Notes: generated by a model not told the origin, from the sequence alone. A DNA stretch of 22,206 bases from an uncultured Alistipes sp. (GCF_949296715.1 NZ_CASFQD010000045.1:1-22206), one strand, 5' to 3'; positions 7,361-15,478 are shown, counted from the stretch's first letter. Numbers and translations are program-made.

Positions 7361-9982
7361 ATGGAATCGAATAAAATTCGTCAGGCCTTTCTGGACTTCT
7401 TCGCATCGAAGGGCCACGTGATCGTGCCGTCGGCCCCGATGGTCGTCAAGGGAGACCCCACGCTGATGTTCACCAACGCGGGCATGAACCAGTTCAAGGA
7501 CATCTTCCTGGGCAATGCGCCCCGCAAGTATCCGCGCGCGGCCGACACGCAGAAGTGCCTGCGCGTGTCGGGCAAGCACAACGACCTGGAGGAGGTCGGC
7601 CACGACACCTACCACCATACGATGTTCGAGATGCTGGGCAACTGGTCCTACGGCGACTACTTCAAGAAGGAGGCGATCGAGTGGGCCTGGGAGCTGCTGC
7701 ACGACGTCTACCACCTGCCGGCCGAGCGCATGTACGCCACCGTCTTCGAGGGCTCGGAGGAGGACGGCGTGCCCTTCGATCAGGAGGCCTACGACTACTG
7801 GCGCCGCTTCCTGCCCGAGGATCACATCATCCGCGGCAACAAGCACGACAACTTCTGGGAGATGGGCGAGACGGGTCCGTGCGGCCCCTGCTCGGAGATC
7901 CACTACGACCTGCGCGACGAGGCCGAGATCGCCGCGAAGCCGGGCCGCGAGATGGTCAATGCCGGCCACCCGCAGGTGATCGAGATCTGGAACCTGGTCT
8001 TCATGCAGTTCAACCGCAAGGCCAACGGCTCGCTCGAGGAGCTGCCCGCGCGCAACGTCGATACGGGCATGGGCTTCGAGCGCCTCTGCATGATCCTGCA
8101 GGGCAAGAAGTCGAACTACGATACGGATGTCTTCCAGCCGACGATCGGCCGCATCGCGGCGCTGGCGGGCAAGCGCTACGGCGAGGACGAGAAGGTCGAC
8201 GTCGCCATGCGCGTGATCGCCGACCACCTGCGCGCCATCGCCTTCTCGATTGCCGACGGGCAGCTGCCCTCGAACGTCAAGGCCGGCTACGTCATCCGCC
8301 GCATCCTGCGCCGCGCCGTGCGCTACGGCTATACCTACCTCGGCTTCACGGAGCCGACGCTCTGCAAGCTCGTCGCCGGGCTCGTCGAACAGATGGGCTC
8401 GCAGTTCCCCGAGCTGAAGGCCCAGCAGGCGCTTATCGAGAAGGTCATCGAGGAGGAGGAGGCGTCGTTCCTGCGCACGCTCGCCACGGGCATCAACCTG
8501 CTCGATGGCGTCATCGAGCGCACGCGCCGCGAGGGCAAGGCGCTCATCTCGGGCAAGGATGCCTTCGAACTCTACGATACGTTCGGCTTCCCGATTGACC
8601 TGACGGAGCTGATTGCCCGCGAACAGGGCGTCGGCGTCGACCTCGAGGCCTTCGAGAAGGAGCTGCAGGCCCAGAAGGAGCGCTCGCGCAACGCCGCGGC
8701 CGTCGACACGGACGACTGGGTGGAGCTCATGCCGCTCAAGGAGAGTGTTTTCACCGGTTACGACACGCTCACCGACACGGTGCACATCGCCCGCTACCGC
8801 CGCGTGAAGTCCAAGGGCCGCACCTCCTACCAGCTGGTCTTCGACCGCACGCCCTTCTACGGCAATTCGGGCGGCCAGATCGGTGACGTCGGCTACATCG
8901 AGGATGCCAACGAGCGCATCCCCGTGGTGGCCACCGAGAAGGAGAACGGACAGATCATCGAGATCGTCGAGCAGCTGCCCGAGAATCCCGCCGCAGAGTT
9001 CACGGCGGTGGTCGATGCCGAAAAGCGTCAGTCCGCGGCCAACAACCATACGGCCACGCACCTCATGCACGAGGCGCTGCGCAAGGTGCTCGGAACACAC
9101 GTCGAGCAGAAGGGTTCGATGGTGACGCCCGAGATGCTGCGTTTCGACTTCTCGCACTTCCAGAAGGTGACGCCCGCCGAGCTGCGCGAGGTGGAGCGGC
9201 TGGTCAACCGCGCCGTGCGCGCCAACTATCCGCTCGAGGAGAACCGCAATGCCACGAAGGAGGAGGCTGCGGCGGCCGGCGCCATGATGCTCTTCGGCGA
9301 GAAGTACGGCGACCGCGTGCGCATGGTGCGCTTCGGTACGTCGGTCGAGCTGTGCGGCGGTACGCACACGAGTGCCACGGGCAACATCGGCTTCTTCAAG
9401 ATTCTGACCGAGAGCGCCATTTCGGCCGGCGTGCGCCGTATCGAGGCCGTCACGGGCGCGCAGGCCGAGCAGATTCTCTATGCGGCCGAAGATACGCTCT
9501 CGAGCCTGGGCGAGGCGCTCCACAACTCGCAGGTCGAGGCTGCCGTGCGGAAGATGCTCGAGAGCAACGATGCCCTTTCGAAGGAGGTCGAGATGATGCG
9601 CCGCGAGCAGGTGGCGCAGTGGGCCGAGAAAATCGCCGCTTCGGCACCCGTGCGCGAGGGCATGCAGCTCTTTGCCACGCAGACCGACCGCCGCGCGGAC
9701 TTCATCAAAGATCTGGCCTACAATTTGCGGAGCCGTTCTCCGCAGCTGGTCTTCGTCGTGGGTACGGTCAGCGAGGGCAAGCCGTCGCTGACGGTGATGC
9801 TCGGCGAGGAGATTACCTCGCGCGGCGTGAATGCCGGGGCTGTCGTGCGCGAAGCCGCGAAGCTCATGCAGGGCGGCGGTGGCGGCCAGGCCTTCTTCGC
9901 CACGGCCGGTGGCAAGAACCCCGACGGGCTGCAGGCGGCCATCGACAGGGCCGTGGAGCTGATCCGCGCACAGCTGGCATAA
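7361..9982 (+). CDS. alaS: Alanine--tRNA ligase
   Basis: Full-length cytosolic class II aminoacyl-tRNA synthetase of 873 residues that charges tRNA-Ala and hydrolyses mischarged Ser- and Gly-tRNA-Ala. The N-terminal catalytic domain is classical: FTNAGMNQFKDIFLG, then the RVSGKHNDLEEVGHD block and MFEMLGNWSYGDYFKKEA. The editing domain has its zinc-site pair of motifs, HTATH beginning at H563 and CGGTH beginning at C665. The C-terminal domain with the Gly-rich GGGGGQAFFATAGG end is present, so nothing is truncated. It has its own exact -7 element at 7310-7317, and gpmI follows after 68 bases without a clear terminator or consensus promoter, so the two may share a transcript. Confidence 0.98.
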   Translation: MESNKIRQAFLDFFASKGHVIVPSAPMVVKGDPTLMFTNAGMNQFKDIFLGNAPRKYPRAADTQKCLRVSGKHNDLEEVGHDTYHHTMFEMLGNWSYGDYFKKEAIEWAWELLHDVYHLPAERMYATVFEGSEEDGVPFDQEAYDYWRRFLPEDHIIRGNKHDNFWEMGETGPCGPCSEIHYDLRDEAEIAAKPGREMVNAGHPQVIEIWNLVFMQFNRKANGSLEELPARNVDTGMGFERLCMILQGKKSNYDTDVFQPTIGRIAALAGKRYGEDEKVDVAMRVIADHLRAIAFSIADGQLPSNVKAGYVIRRILRRAVRYGYTYLGFTEPTLCKLVAGLVEQMGSQFPELKAQQALIEKVIEEEEASFLRTLATGINLLDGVIERTRREGKALISGKDAFELYDTFGFPIDLTELIAREQGVGVDLEAFEKELQAQKERSRNAAAVDTDDWVELMPLKESVFTGYDTLTDTVHIARYRRVKSKGRTSYQLVFDRTPFYGNSGGQIGDVGYIEDANERIPVVATEKENGQIIEIVEQLPENPAAEFTAVVDAEKRQSAANNHTATHLMHEALRKVLGTHVEQKGSMVTPEMLRFDFSHFQKVTPAELREVERLVNRAVRANYPLEENRNATKEEAAAAGAMMLFGEKYGDRVRMVRFGTSVELCGGTHTSATGNIGFFKILTESAISAGVRRIEAVTGAQAEQILYAAEDTLSSLGEALHNSQVEAAVRKMLESNDALSKEVEMMRREQVAQWAEKIAASAPVREGMQLFATQTDRRADFIKDLAYNLRSRSPQLVFVVGTVSEGKPSLTVMLGEEITSRGVNAGAVVREAAKLMQGGGGGQAFFATAGGKNPDGLQAAIDRAVELIRAQLA

Positions 9983-10050
9983 GGCCGGCGGTGCCTCCGG
10001 CGCCACGGACGCCGGGAAAAAAGATGTGTAATCGTTAAAAACATACCGTT

Positions 10051-11586
10051 ATGAGCAACAACAAAGTTCTTCTGATGATTCTCGACGGCTGGGGCAACGG
10101 CCACCACGACAAGGCCGACGTCATTTCGACGGTGCACCCCGCCTATATCTCGGCCATGACCGAGCAGTACCCCCATGCCGAACTGCGCACGGACGGCGAG
10201 AACGTCGGACTGCCCGACGGACAGATGGGCAACTCGGAGGTCGGACACCTCAACATCGGTGCCGGCCGCGTGGTCTACCAGGACCTCGTGAAGATCAACC
10301 GGGCCTGCCGCGACAACTCGATCCTGAAGAATCCCGAGGTGGTCAAGGCGTTCGAATACGCCCGCGCCAACGGAGTCGGCGTCCACTTCATGGGCCTGAC
10401 GTCGGACGGCGGCGTGCACTCGTCGCTCGAGCACCTCTTCAAGTTGTGCGACATCGCCCGCGAATACGGCGTGGCCGACAAGACCTGCGTGCACTGCTTC
10501 ATGGACGGCCGTGATACCGACCCGCACAGCGGCAAGGGCTTCATCGAGCAGCTCGAGCAGCACCTCGCACAGACGGGCGGCCGGATCGCCACGGTCATCG
10601 GCCGTTACTACGCCATGGACCGCGACAAGCGCTGGGAGCGTGTGAAGATCGCCTACGACGCGCTGGTCGAGGGCGTCGGCGAGCAGCGGACGACCGACAT
10701 GGTTGCCGCCGTGCAGGCCTCCTACGATGCCGACGTGACAGACGAGTTCATCAAGCCGATCGTGCGCGTCGACGGGAAGGGCGAGCCCGTGGGGCTGATC
10801 CGCCCGAACGATCTGGTGATCTTCTTCAACTACCGCAACGACCGCGCCAAGGAGCTGACCATCGTGCTGACGCAGGAGGATATGCCCGCGGCCGGCATGC
10901 ACACCATGCCGCTCTACTACTGCTGCATGACCCCCTACGATGCCAAGTTCACGGGGCTGCACATCCTCTTCGACAAGGAGAATGTGCCCGACACGATTGG
11001 CGAGTGGGTCTCGAAGCAGGGCCTCAGCCAGCTGCGCATCGCCGAGACGGAGAAGTATGCCCACGTGACCTTCTTCCTCAACGGTGGCCGCGAGGAGAAG
11101 TTCGAGGGTGAGGAGCGCATCCTGGTCGCCTCGCCGAAGGTGGCCACCTATGACCTGCAGCCCGAGATGTCGGCTCCCGAGGTGGCCGACAAGCTGGTTG
11201 CCGCGCTGGGCGAGCGGAAGTTCGACTTCATCTGCCTGAACTTTGCCAACGGCGACATGGTGGGCCACACGGGTGTCTACGACGCCATCGTCAAGGCCGT
11301 GAAGGCGGTCGACGGATGCGTTGAGAAGGTGGTTGAGGCGGCCAAGGCCAACGGCTACGAGGTGGTGATGATTGCCGACCACGGCAATGCCGACAACGCC
11401 ATCAATCCCGACGGTACGCCCAACACGGCGCACTCGCTCAATCCGGTGCCCATCGTCGTGGTGTCGGACCGCGTGAAGGCCGTGCACAACGGCATCCTGG
11501 CCGACGTGGCCCCCACGGTGCTGAAGCTCATGGGACTGCCGCAGCCCGAGGAGATGACCGGCAAGGCGCTCGTCGAGATGAAATAA
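10051..11586 (+). CDS. gpmI: 2,3-bisphosphoglycerate-independent phosphoglycerate mutase
   Basis: A 511-residue cytosolic glycolytic enzyme that interconverts 3-phosphoglycerate and 2-phosphoglycerate through a phosphoserine intermediate, using two manganese ions. The alkaline-phosphatase-like metal site is visible: D12 in LDGWG and the phosphorylated S62 in GNSEVGH, at the same numbers as in well-studied homologues. Further family blocks are MDGRDTDP, GRYYAMDRD, FFNYRNDRAKE, GDMVGHTG and ADHGNAD. Length is typical. The 68-base gap to alaS contains GC-rich pairing sequence but no T-run, so it does not look like a terminator. A strong terminator lies downstream at 11630-11663. Confidence 0.98.
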   Translation: MSNNKVLLMILDGWGNGHHDKADVISTVHPAYISAMTEQYPHAELRTDGENVGLPDGQMGNSEVGHLNIGAGRVVYQDLVKINRACRDNSILKNPEVVKAFEYARANGVGVHFMGLTSDGGVHSSLEHLFKLCDIAREYGVADKTCVHCFMDGRDTDPHSGKGFIEQLEQHLAQTGGRIATVIGRYYAMDRDKRWERVKIAYDALVEGVGEQRTTDMVAAVQASYDADVTDEFIKPIVRVDGKGEPVGLIRPNDLVIFFNYRNDRAKELTIVLTQEDMPAAGMHTMPLYYCCMTPYDAKFTGLHILFDKENVPDTIGEWVSKQGLSQLRIAETEKYAHVTFFLNGGREEKFEGEERILVASPKVATYDLQPEMSAPEVADKLVAALGERKFDFICLNFANGDMVGHTGVYDAIVKAVKAVDGCVEKVVEAAKANGYEVVMIADHGNADNAINPDGTPNTAHSLNPVPIVVVSDRVKAVHNGILADVAPTVLKLMGLPQPEEMTGKALVEMK

Positions 11587-11629
11587 GGGGCCGAAAGTGA
11601 GGGGCTTCGGAGTGCCCCGATGCAGACCG

Positions 11630-11663
11630 AATCCCGGGAGACGGACACCTCCCGGGATTTTTT
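11630..11663 (+). terminator. Intrinsic terminator after gpmI
   Basis: An 11-bp perfect stem (AATCCCGGGAG with its complement CTCCCGGGATT) closes an 8-base loop and runs into TTTTTT. A weaker GGGGC/GCCCC hairpin precedes it at 11601-11618. The promoter of the next gene begins only three bases after the T-run. Confidence 0.9.
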
Positions 11664-11665
11664 CG

Positions 11666-11673
11666 TATATTTG
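11666..11673 (+). promoter_or_regulatory. Promoter -7 element for the YitT-like gene
   Basis: TATATTTG is an exact TAnnTTTG match. The -33 region falls inside the gpmI terminator hairpin, where no TTTG is seen. Transcription would start near 11680, only about 7-16 bases before the candidate ATG codons, so the leader is very short. Confidence 0.6.
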
Positions 11674-11686
11674 CGGGTTCTTTTAA

Positions 11687-12373
11687 ATGATGTTTATGAG
11701 GAAAATAGCTGTTAACTATCTGATTTTCATTCTTGGACTTTATTTCCTTGCAGCGGGCATCGTGCTCATCCTCCGCTCGTCGCTCGGGACGACGCCCATC
11801 TCGAGCGTGAATTACGTCCTGAGTCTCCATACGCCGCTGACGCTCGGAATCTGGACCTTCCTCATAAACCTGCTGCTGATTGCCGGGCAGTTCTGGTTCG
11901 TGCGCGACCGCATGACGCGCCGCCGCACGGTCGAAATCCTCCTGCAACTGCCCTTTTCGTTTCTCTTCGGCTCGTTCATCGACCTTAACATGGCGCTGAC
12001 GGGCGGTCTTCATCCCCACAGCTACCTCATGGCAATCGGGCTGCTGTTGTGCGGATGCCTTGTCCAGTCGTTGGGCATCACGCTGGAGATCAAGCCCCGC
12101 GTGGCGATGATGAGCGCCGAGGGCTTCGTCAACTTCGGATCGCAGCGCTACGGCAAGGATTTCGGCCGTTTCAAGGTCGCCTTCGACGTCTCGCTCGTCA
12201 CGATTGCGGCCGTGCTGTCGCTCGTGCTGGCGCGGCAGGTGGAGGGCGTCCGCGAGGGTACGGTCGTCGCGGCGCTGCTCACGGGGTATCTCGTCAACTT
12301 CCTGAACCGGCACGTGGTGACGCGGGCCATGCTCCGGCGTGTGCTTCTCCGCCGTGCGGAGGCTGCCCGCTGA
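11687..12373 (+). CDS. YitT/YczE-like (DUF6198-type) membrane protein
   Basis: A 228-residue inner-membrane protein with about six hydrophobic segments, at roughly 8-30, 50-72, 84-106, 113-136, 162-185 and 192-211. The early LRSSLGTTPISSVNYVLS stretch after the first segment is the signature of the YczE/YyaS/YitT group, common in Bacteroidetes and without a proven substrate; transport is only a guess. Three in-frame ATG codons crowd the start (11687, 11690, 11696); ATG at 11696 (MRKIAVNY) would also make a good first membrane segment. The C-terminus is basic (RRVLLRRAEAAR), fitting a cytoplasmic tail. It stands alone between its own promoter and a strong convergent terminator, so it is likely monocistronic. 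Confidence 0.8.
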   Translation: MMFMRKIAVNYLIFILGLYFLAAGIVLILRSSLGTTPISSVNYVLSLHTPLTLGIWTFLINLLLIAGQFWFVRDRMTRRRTVEILLQLPFSFLFGSFIDLNMALTGGLHPHSYLMAIGLLLCGCLVQSLGITLEIKPRVAMMSAEGFVNFGSQRYGKDFGRFKVAFDVSLVTIAAVLSLVLARQVEGVREGTVVAALLTGYLVNFLNRHVVTRAMLRRVLLRRAEAAR

Positions 12374-12391
12374 TGCGGGTTCGATACGATA

Positions 12392-12428
12392 AAAAGAGGG
12401 CCCCCGACAGCGTCGGGGGCCCTCTTTT
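12392..12428. terminator. Bidirectional terminator
   Basis: A perfect 17-bp stem (AAAAGAGGGCCCCCGAC and its complement) with a 3-base AGC loop, ending in T-runs on both strands. It serves the YitT-like gene on the plus strand and the 15318-12489 operon on the minus strand, which converge here. Confidence 0.93.
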
Positions 12429-12488
12429 CGTCCTGCGGACATCGTGCCGGGGCTGTCGTGCGGCCCGATTCGGGCGGGATACCCCAAA

Positions 12489-13040
12489 TCAGTAGAGCTC
12501 GATGAATTCGTAGCTGTTGCCCACGGCCGCGAGGTAGCGCAGGAACTCCTCGCGCGGGATGACCACCGTGGCGCGGTTGTCGTTGGGATGGAACGACAGG
12601 GCGGGCCACTCGAGCAGCTGCCGGTCGAGGAAGAGGTGCACGTGGTGTGCCGGGTCGTTGATGAGCCCGAAGGGCGAGACCGATCCGGGCCGCAGCCCGA
12701 GCCAGCGGGCCATGCGCTGCTCCGAGGCGAACGACAGCTTGCCCTGCCGCAGGCGGTGCTCCAGGTCGTGGATTGCCAGCGACTGCTCGCAGTCGAACGA
12801 GACGAGGTAGTGGCGGTCGCCCTTGTGGTTGCGGAAAAAGAGGTTCTTGCAGTGCTTCGAGCCGTCGGCGTGCCAGTACTGGCGGGCGATCTCGATGGTC
12901 GGTGCCTCGGGGTGTTCGTACCACGTGTAGCGGATGCCGTGTGCGTCGAGGAAGTCGAAGACCCGTTGCCGGCGCTCGTCGGGCGTCGGCAATGCGGTAT
13001 CGGCAGCGGTGGGGGCGGGGAGTGTCTCTCGCGTTTCCAT
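12489..13040 (-). CDS. ProXp-ala/PrdX-type prolyl-tRNA-associated editing protein
   Basis: A 183-residue stand-alone member of the INS/YbaK superfamily. These proteins hydrolyse mischarged tRNA-Pro in trans, typically Ala-tRNA-Pro made by ProRS. The family marks are WYEHPEAPTIE, then HCKNLFFRN with the conserved Lys (K65) expected to act in deacylation, GDRHYLV, and the PGSVSPFGLIND block that is typical of ProXp-ala/PrdX. The first 20 or so residues are Pro/Ala/Thr-rich and lie outside the domain, so the true start could be slightly further in. It is the last gene of the minus-strand operon, 6 bases after the dehydrogenase, and ends just before the bidirectional terminator. The exact amino acid removed cannot be read from sequence alone. 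Confidence 0.9.
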   Translation of the reverse strand: METRETLPAPTAADTALPTPDERRQRVFDFLDAHGIRYTWYEHPEAPTIEIARQYWHADGSKHCKNLFFRNHKGDRHYLVSFDCEQSLAIHDLEHRLRQGKLSFASEQRMARWLGLRPGSVSPFGLINDPAHHVHLFLDRQLLEWPALSFHPNDNRATVVIPREEFLRYLAAVGNSYEFIELY

Positions 13041-13046
13041 GGTCGG

Positions 13047-13985
13047 TCAGGCGTAGAACTCCCGGATGTTGCGTTCGATGCAGCCGATCAGCACGTCGAC
13101 GGCCTCGAGCGGCGACCAGGCGTTGTGGGGCGAGAGCAGCAGGCGGTCGGGCTCGGCAAGGTGCAGCAGCGGGTTGTCGGCTGCGGGCGGCTCGGCGCAG
13201 AAGACGTCGAGGGCCGCACCGGCGATCTGGCCGCCGTCGAGTGCCGCGGCAAGGGCCGCCTCGTCGACGATGCCGCCGCGCGCCACGTTGATGAGCAGCG
13301 CCGTGGGCTTCATCTGCCGCAGCTCCGACGTGCCGATCAGACCGCGCGTGCGGTCGTTCAGCGGGCAGTGCACCGAGATGACGTCGGCCCAGGCGAGCAG
13401 CTCGGCGAGCGGCAGGACAGGGTACTCCTCGGCACGTGCGACGCCCGACGTGGAGGTGTAGCGCACCTCGCAGCCGAAGGCCGCAGCCAGGCGGGCCACC
13501 TCGCGGCCGATTGTCCCGAGCCCCACGATGCCCCAGTGCGAGCCGTGGAGCTGGTGGTTGGCGCCGTGGAAGTGGAACTGGCGTCCCGAGGCCGAGTAGG
13601 CGCCGCTCTTGACGAAGCGGTCGTACCAGACCGTCTGGCGCCGCAGGGCGATGGCGGCCCCGAGTGTCGTCTCGGCCACCGAGTGGGTCGAGTAGTCCGC
13701 GGCGTTGCGCACCTCGATGCCCCGTTCGCGCGCGGCCTCGAGGTCGATGTTGTTCATGCCCGTCGCCGCGACGCAGATCAGCCGCAGGTGCGGCAGCGCC
13801 TCCATCCGGGCGCGGTCGATCACCACCTTGTTCGTGATGACGACCTCGGCCCCGCGGCAGCGGTCGGCGACCTCGGCCGGTGCGGTCTGCTCGTAGCCCG
13901 TGTAGTCGCCCAGCGCGCGCAGACGGCTTGTGTCCGCGCCGCTCAAGGTGTATTCGTCCAGAAAGACGATCTTCGGTGTTTTCAT
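13047..13985 (-). CDS. D-2-hydroxyacid dehydrogenase (glycerate dehydrogenase-like)
   Basis: A 312-residue NAD(P)-dependent oxidoreductase of the D-isomer-specific 2-hydroxyacid dehydrogenase family, probably acting on hydroxypyruvate, glyoxylate or a related 2-oxoacid. The dinucleotide fold shows GLGTIGREVA; the second strand ends in YTSTSG where NAD-specific members usually have Asp, so NADP use is possible. The catalytic triad is visible: Arg in NVARGGIVDE, Glu in DVFCAEP, His in SPHNAWS. The start MKTPKIVFLDEY at 13985 fits the family. An ATG at 14018 that overlaps the stop of the upstream gene as ATGA would add 11 residues rich in Lys, His and Gln, and cannot be excluded. It sits between two tRNA-related genes without an obvious link to them. 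Confidence 0.88.
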   Translation of the reverse strand: MKTPKIVFLDEYTLSGADTSRLRALGDYTGYEQTAPAEVADRCRGAEVVITNKVVIDRARMEALPHLRLICVAATGMNNIDLEAARERGIEVRNAADYSTHSVAETTLGAAIALRRQTVWYDRFVKSGAYSASGRQFHFHGANHQLHGSHWGIVGLGTIGREVARLAAAFGCEVRYTSTSGVARAEEYPVLPLAELLAWADVISVHCPLNDRTRGLIGTSELRQMKPTALLINVARGGIVDEAALAAALDGGQIAGAALDVFCAEPPAADNPLLHLAEPDRLLLSPHNAWSPLEAVDVLIGCIERNIREFYA

Positions 13986-14014
13986 ATCATGACGTTTTTT
14001 GTGCGTTTGCTGTT

Positions 14015-14740
14015 TCATTCCATCTCGCCGATCAGGTCGCGGATCACGACCGAGGCACAGCCGATGCCGAACGTCGCCGGAAGGTAGGAGATCGTGCCGA
14101 CGTTCGACTTCTTGTTCTGCTCCTCGCAGAGGATCATCGCCCCCTCGCGGATCGGCTCGGGCGAGAAGACCGCGCGGAAGCCCCGGCGGATGCCGAGCTT
14201 GTGGAGCCGCTTGCGGAGCATGTGCGCCAGCGGGCAGTGGTGCGTCTTCGAGATGTCGGCGATCTCCATGCGCGTCGGGTCGGTCTTGGCCCCGGCGCCC
14301 ATCGAGCTGACCAGCGGGATGCCCCGTTCGAGGGCCGCGGCGATCAGCGCCAGTTTGGGCGAGAGGGTGTCGATGGCATCGACGACGTAGTCGTAGCGTG
14401 CCGCGTCGAGCAGCGCGTAGGTCTCCTCGTCGCGGATGTAGCGGTTGACGACCGTAAGGTGCAGCGCCGGGTTGATGTCGTGCAGCCGCTCGGCCAGCAC
14501 GTCGGCCTTCTGCCGCCCGACGGTCGAGTGCAGCGCCACGAGCTGGCGGTTGATGTTCGACGGCGCCACGGCGTCGGCGTCGGCGACGGTCATCGTTCCC
14601 ACGCCCGCGCGGGCGATCATCTCCGCGGCGTAGGCTCCCACGCCGCCCAGTCCCACGACCAGCACGTGCGCCTGCCGCAGCCGGTCGAGCTTCTCACGGC
14701 CGAGCAGCAGCTCGGTGCGTTCCAGCCAGTTGTCGTTCAT
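14015..14740 (-). CDS. tcdA: TcdA/CsdL-like tRNA threonylcarbamoyladenosine dehydratase
   Basis: A 241-residue ThiF/E1-like enzyme. TcdA proteins use ATP to cyclise t6A at position 37 of ANN-decoding tRNAs to ct6A. The adenylation core is clear: VVGLGGVGAYAAEMIARAG for ATP at residues 28-46, DADAVAPSNINRQ with the Asp and Arg of the E1 site, KADVLAERLHDINP, and VDAIDTLSPK. Later blocks SSMGAGAKTDPTR, DISKTHHCPLA and the Cys-containing ASVVIRD end fit TcdA rather than MoeB or ThiF, and there is no CxxC zinc pair of the MoeB kind. The ATG at 14740 overlaps the stop of the TatD gene in the sequence ATGA, so translational coupling is likely. Confidence 0.88.
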   Translation of the reverse strand: MNDNWLERTELLLGREKLDRLRQAHVLVVGLGGVGAYAAEMIARAGVGTMTVADADAVAPSNINRQLVALHSTVGRQKADVLAERLHDINPALHLTVVNRYIRDEETYALLDAARYDYVVDAIDTLSPKLALIAAALERGIPLVSSMGAGAKTDPTRMEIADISKTHHCPLAHMLRKRLHKLGIRRGFRAVFSPEPIREGAMILCEEQNKKSNVGTISYLPATFGIGCASVVIRDLIGEME

Positions 14741-15318
14741 GTGCCGAATATTCGTTTGTAGTTCTCCTCCGTGGCCCGTTGCAGCTCCTCGACCGTCGTG
14801 CCGCGCACGGCGGCCGCACGGGCGTAAATCTCGGCGATGGGCAGCTCGCTCTCGTCGGTCTCGAGGAAGAGCCGGTCGAGGGGCACCGCCCGCAGGGCGG
14901 CGCACGTGCGCCGCGAGGTGAGGCTCCGCTCGCCGAACGAGAGGCAGTAGCCCCGTGCGAAGGCGCGGCGCGCCTGCTCGGGCGAGCCGATGAAGCCGTG
15001 GAAGATGACTGCGCGCGGTTCGCAGCGCGCCACCTCGCCCATCAGCTCCTCGAACGTCCGCACGCAGTGCAGCACGACGGGCAGTCCCCGTTCGCATGCC
15101 AGCGCCAGCTGCTCGCGCAGGCGCGCCCGCTGGATCTCCAGGCTGGGACCGCGCACGGCGTCGAGACCCGTTTCGCCTATGGCCTGCACGGTGTCGGGCA
15201 GCGGAAGGATCGATGCAACTTCCTCGCGGTCAGCGTACCACGGGTGTATGCCGGCGGTGCGGAGTTCGATGCCGCAGCCCGTCGGACGGTGGGTATGTAT
15301 GTTGACATAGGAGGCCAT
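14737..15318 (-). CDS. TatD-family metal-dependent hydrolase (short form)
   Basis: A 193-residue TIM-barrel metallohydrolase of the TatD family, related to 3'-5' DNA exonucleases and D-aminoacyl-tRNA deacylase activities reported for some members. The metal ligands are all present: H8-x-H10, E49 in GETGLD, H84, H107 and D155 in ETDES. It is shorter than the roughly 260 residues of E. coli TatD, with compact loops, as often seen in Bacteroidetes. It is the first gene of the minus-strand operon and has an exact -7 element at 15327-15334 so close to the ATG that the message may be almost leaderless. Its stop overlaps the TcdA-like start by ATGA. The substrate is not known. Confidence 0.87.
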   Translation of the reverse strand: MASYVNIHTHRPTGCGIELRTAGIHPWYADREEVASILPLPDTVQAIGETGLDAVRGPSLEIQRARLREQLALACERGLPVVLHCVRTFEELMGEVARCEPRAVIFHGFIGSPEQARRAFARGYCLSFGERSLTSRRTCAALRAVPLDRLFLETDESELPIAEIYARAAAVRGTTVEELQRATEENYKRIFGT

Positions 15319-15326
15319 TGCAACGG

Positions 15327-15334
15327 CAAATGTA
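15327..15334 (-). promoter_or_regulatory. Promoter -7 element for the TatD-TcdA-dehydrogenase-ProXp operon
   Basis: Minus-strand TACATTTG is an exact TAnnTTTG match, with TTTC about 20 bases upstream as a possible -33 box. The expected start of transcription, near 15320, is only a few bases before the ATG at 15318. Confidence 0.65.
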
Positions 15335-15396
15335 GGAATTTTAAGGATATTTAGGAAATAATGGGAAAGGGATGGGGTTTTTCGGAAAAAATTTCG

Positions 15397-15404
15397 TACT
15401 TTCG
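15397..15404 (+). promoter_or_regulatory. Promoter -7 element for the nqr operon
   Basis: TACTTTCG is one base off TAnnTTTG. It would start transcription near 15411 and leave a leader of about 68 bases that contains the palindrome at 15418-15433. A run of T lies about 20 bases upstream, but no exact TTTG box is seen. Confidence 0.55.
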
Positions 15405-15417
15405 CACGCGATTAAGC

Positions 15418-15433
15418 TGTTAGCCTGCTAACA
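15418..15433. promoter_or_regulatory. 16-bp palindrome in the nqr leader, candidate operator or hairpin
   Basis: TGTTAGCCTGCTAACA has 7-base arms around CT. It lies just after the predicted transcription start and about 45 bases before nqrA. It could be a repressor site by DNA symmetry or a small 5' hairpin in the mRNA; no T-run follows, so it is not a terminator. Confidence 0.4.
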
Positions 15434-15478
15434 ACAAGAGGACGAACTCCAAACATAACACATCAAATATCTTTAACC

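Noticed and set aside
7301..10006. Very long minus-strand open frame of 901 codons opposite alaS
   Set aside because: It is the antisense of alaS in GC-rich DNA where stop codons are rare; its translation is rich in Arg, His, Leu and Val without any domain I recognise, while alaS is fully conserved.
9983..10050. GC-rich pairing sequence between alaS and gpmI as a terminator
   Set aside because: It can form a stem of about six pairs but is followed by A-rich rather than T-rich DNA on the plus strand, and gpmI has no clear promoter of its own.
9718..11487. Long minus-strand frame opposite gpmI and the end of alaS
   Set aside because: Same shadow effect of high GC; no start signal or recognisable motif, and it spans two well-defined plus-strand genes.
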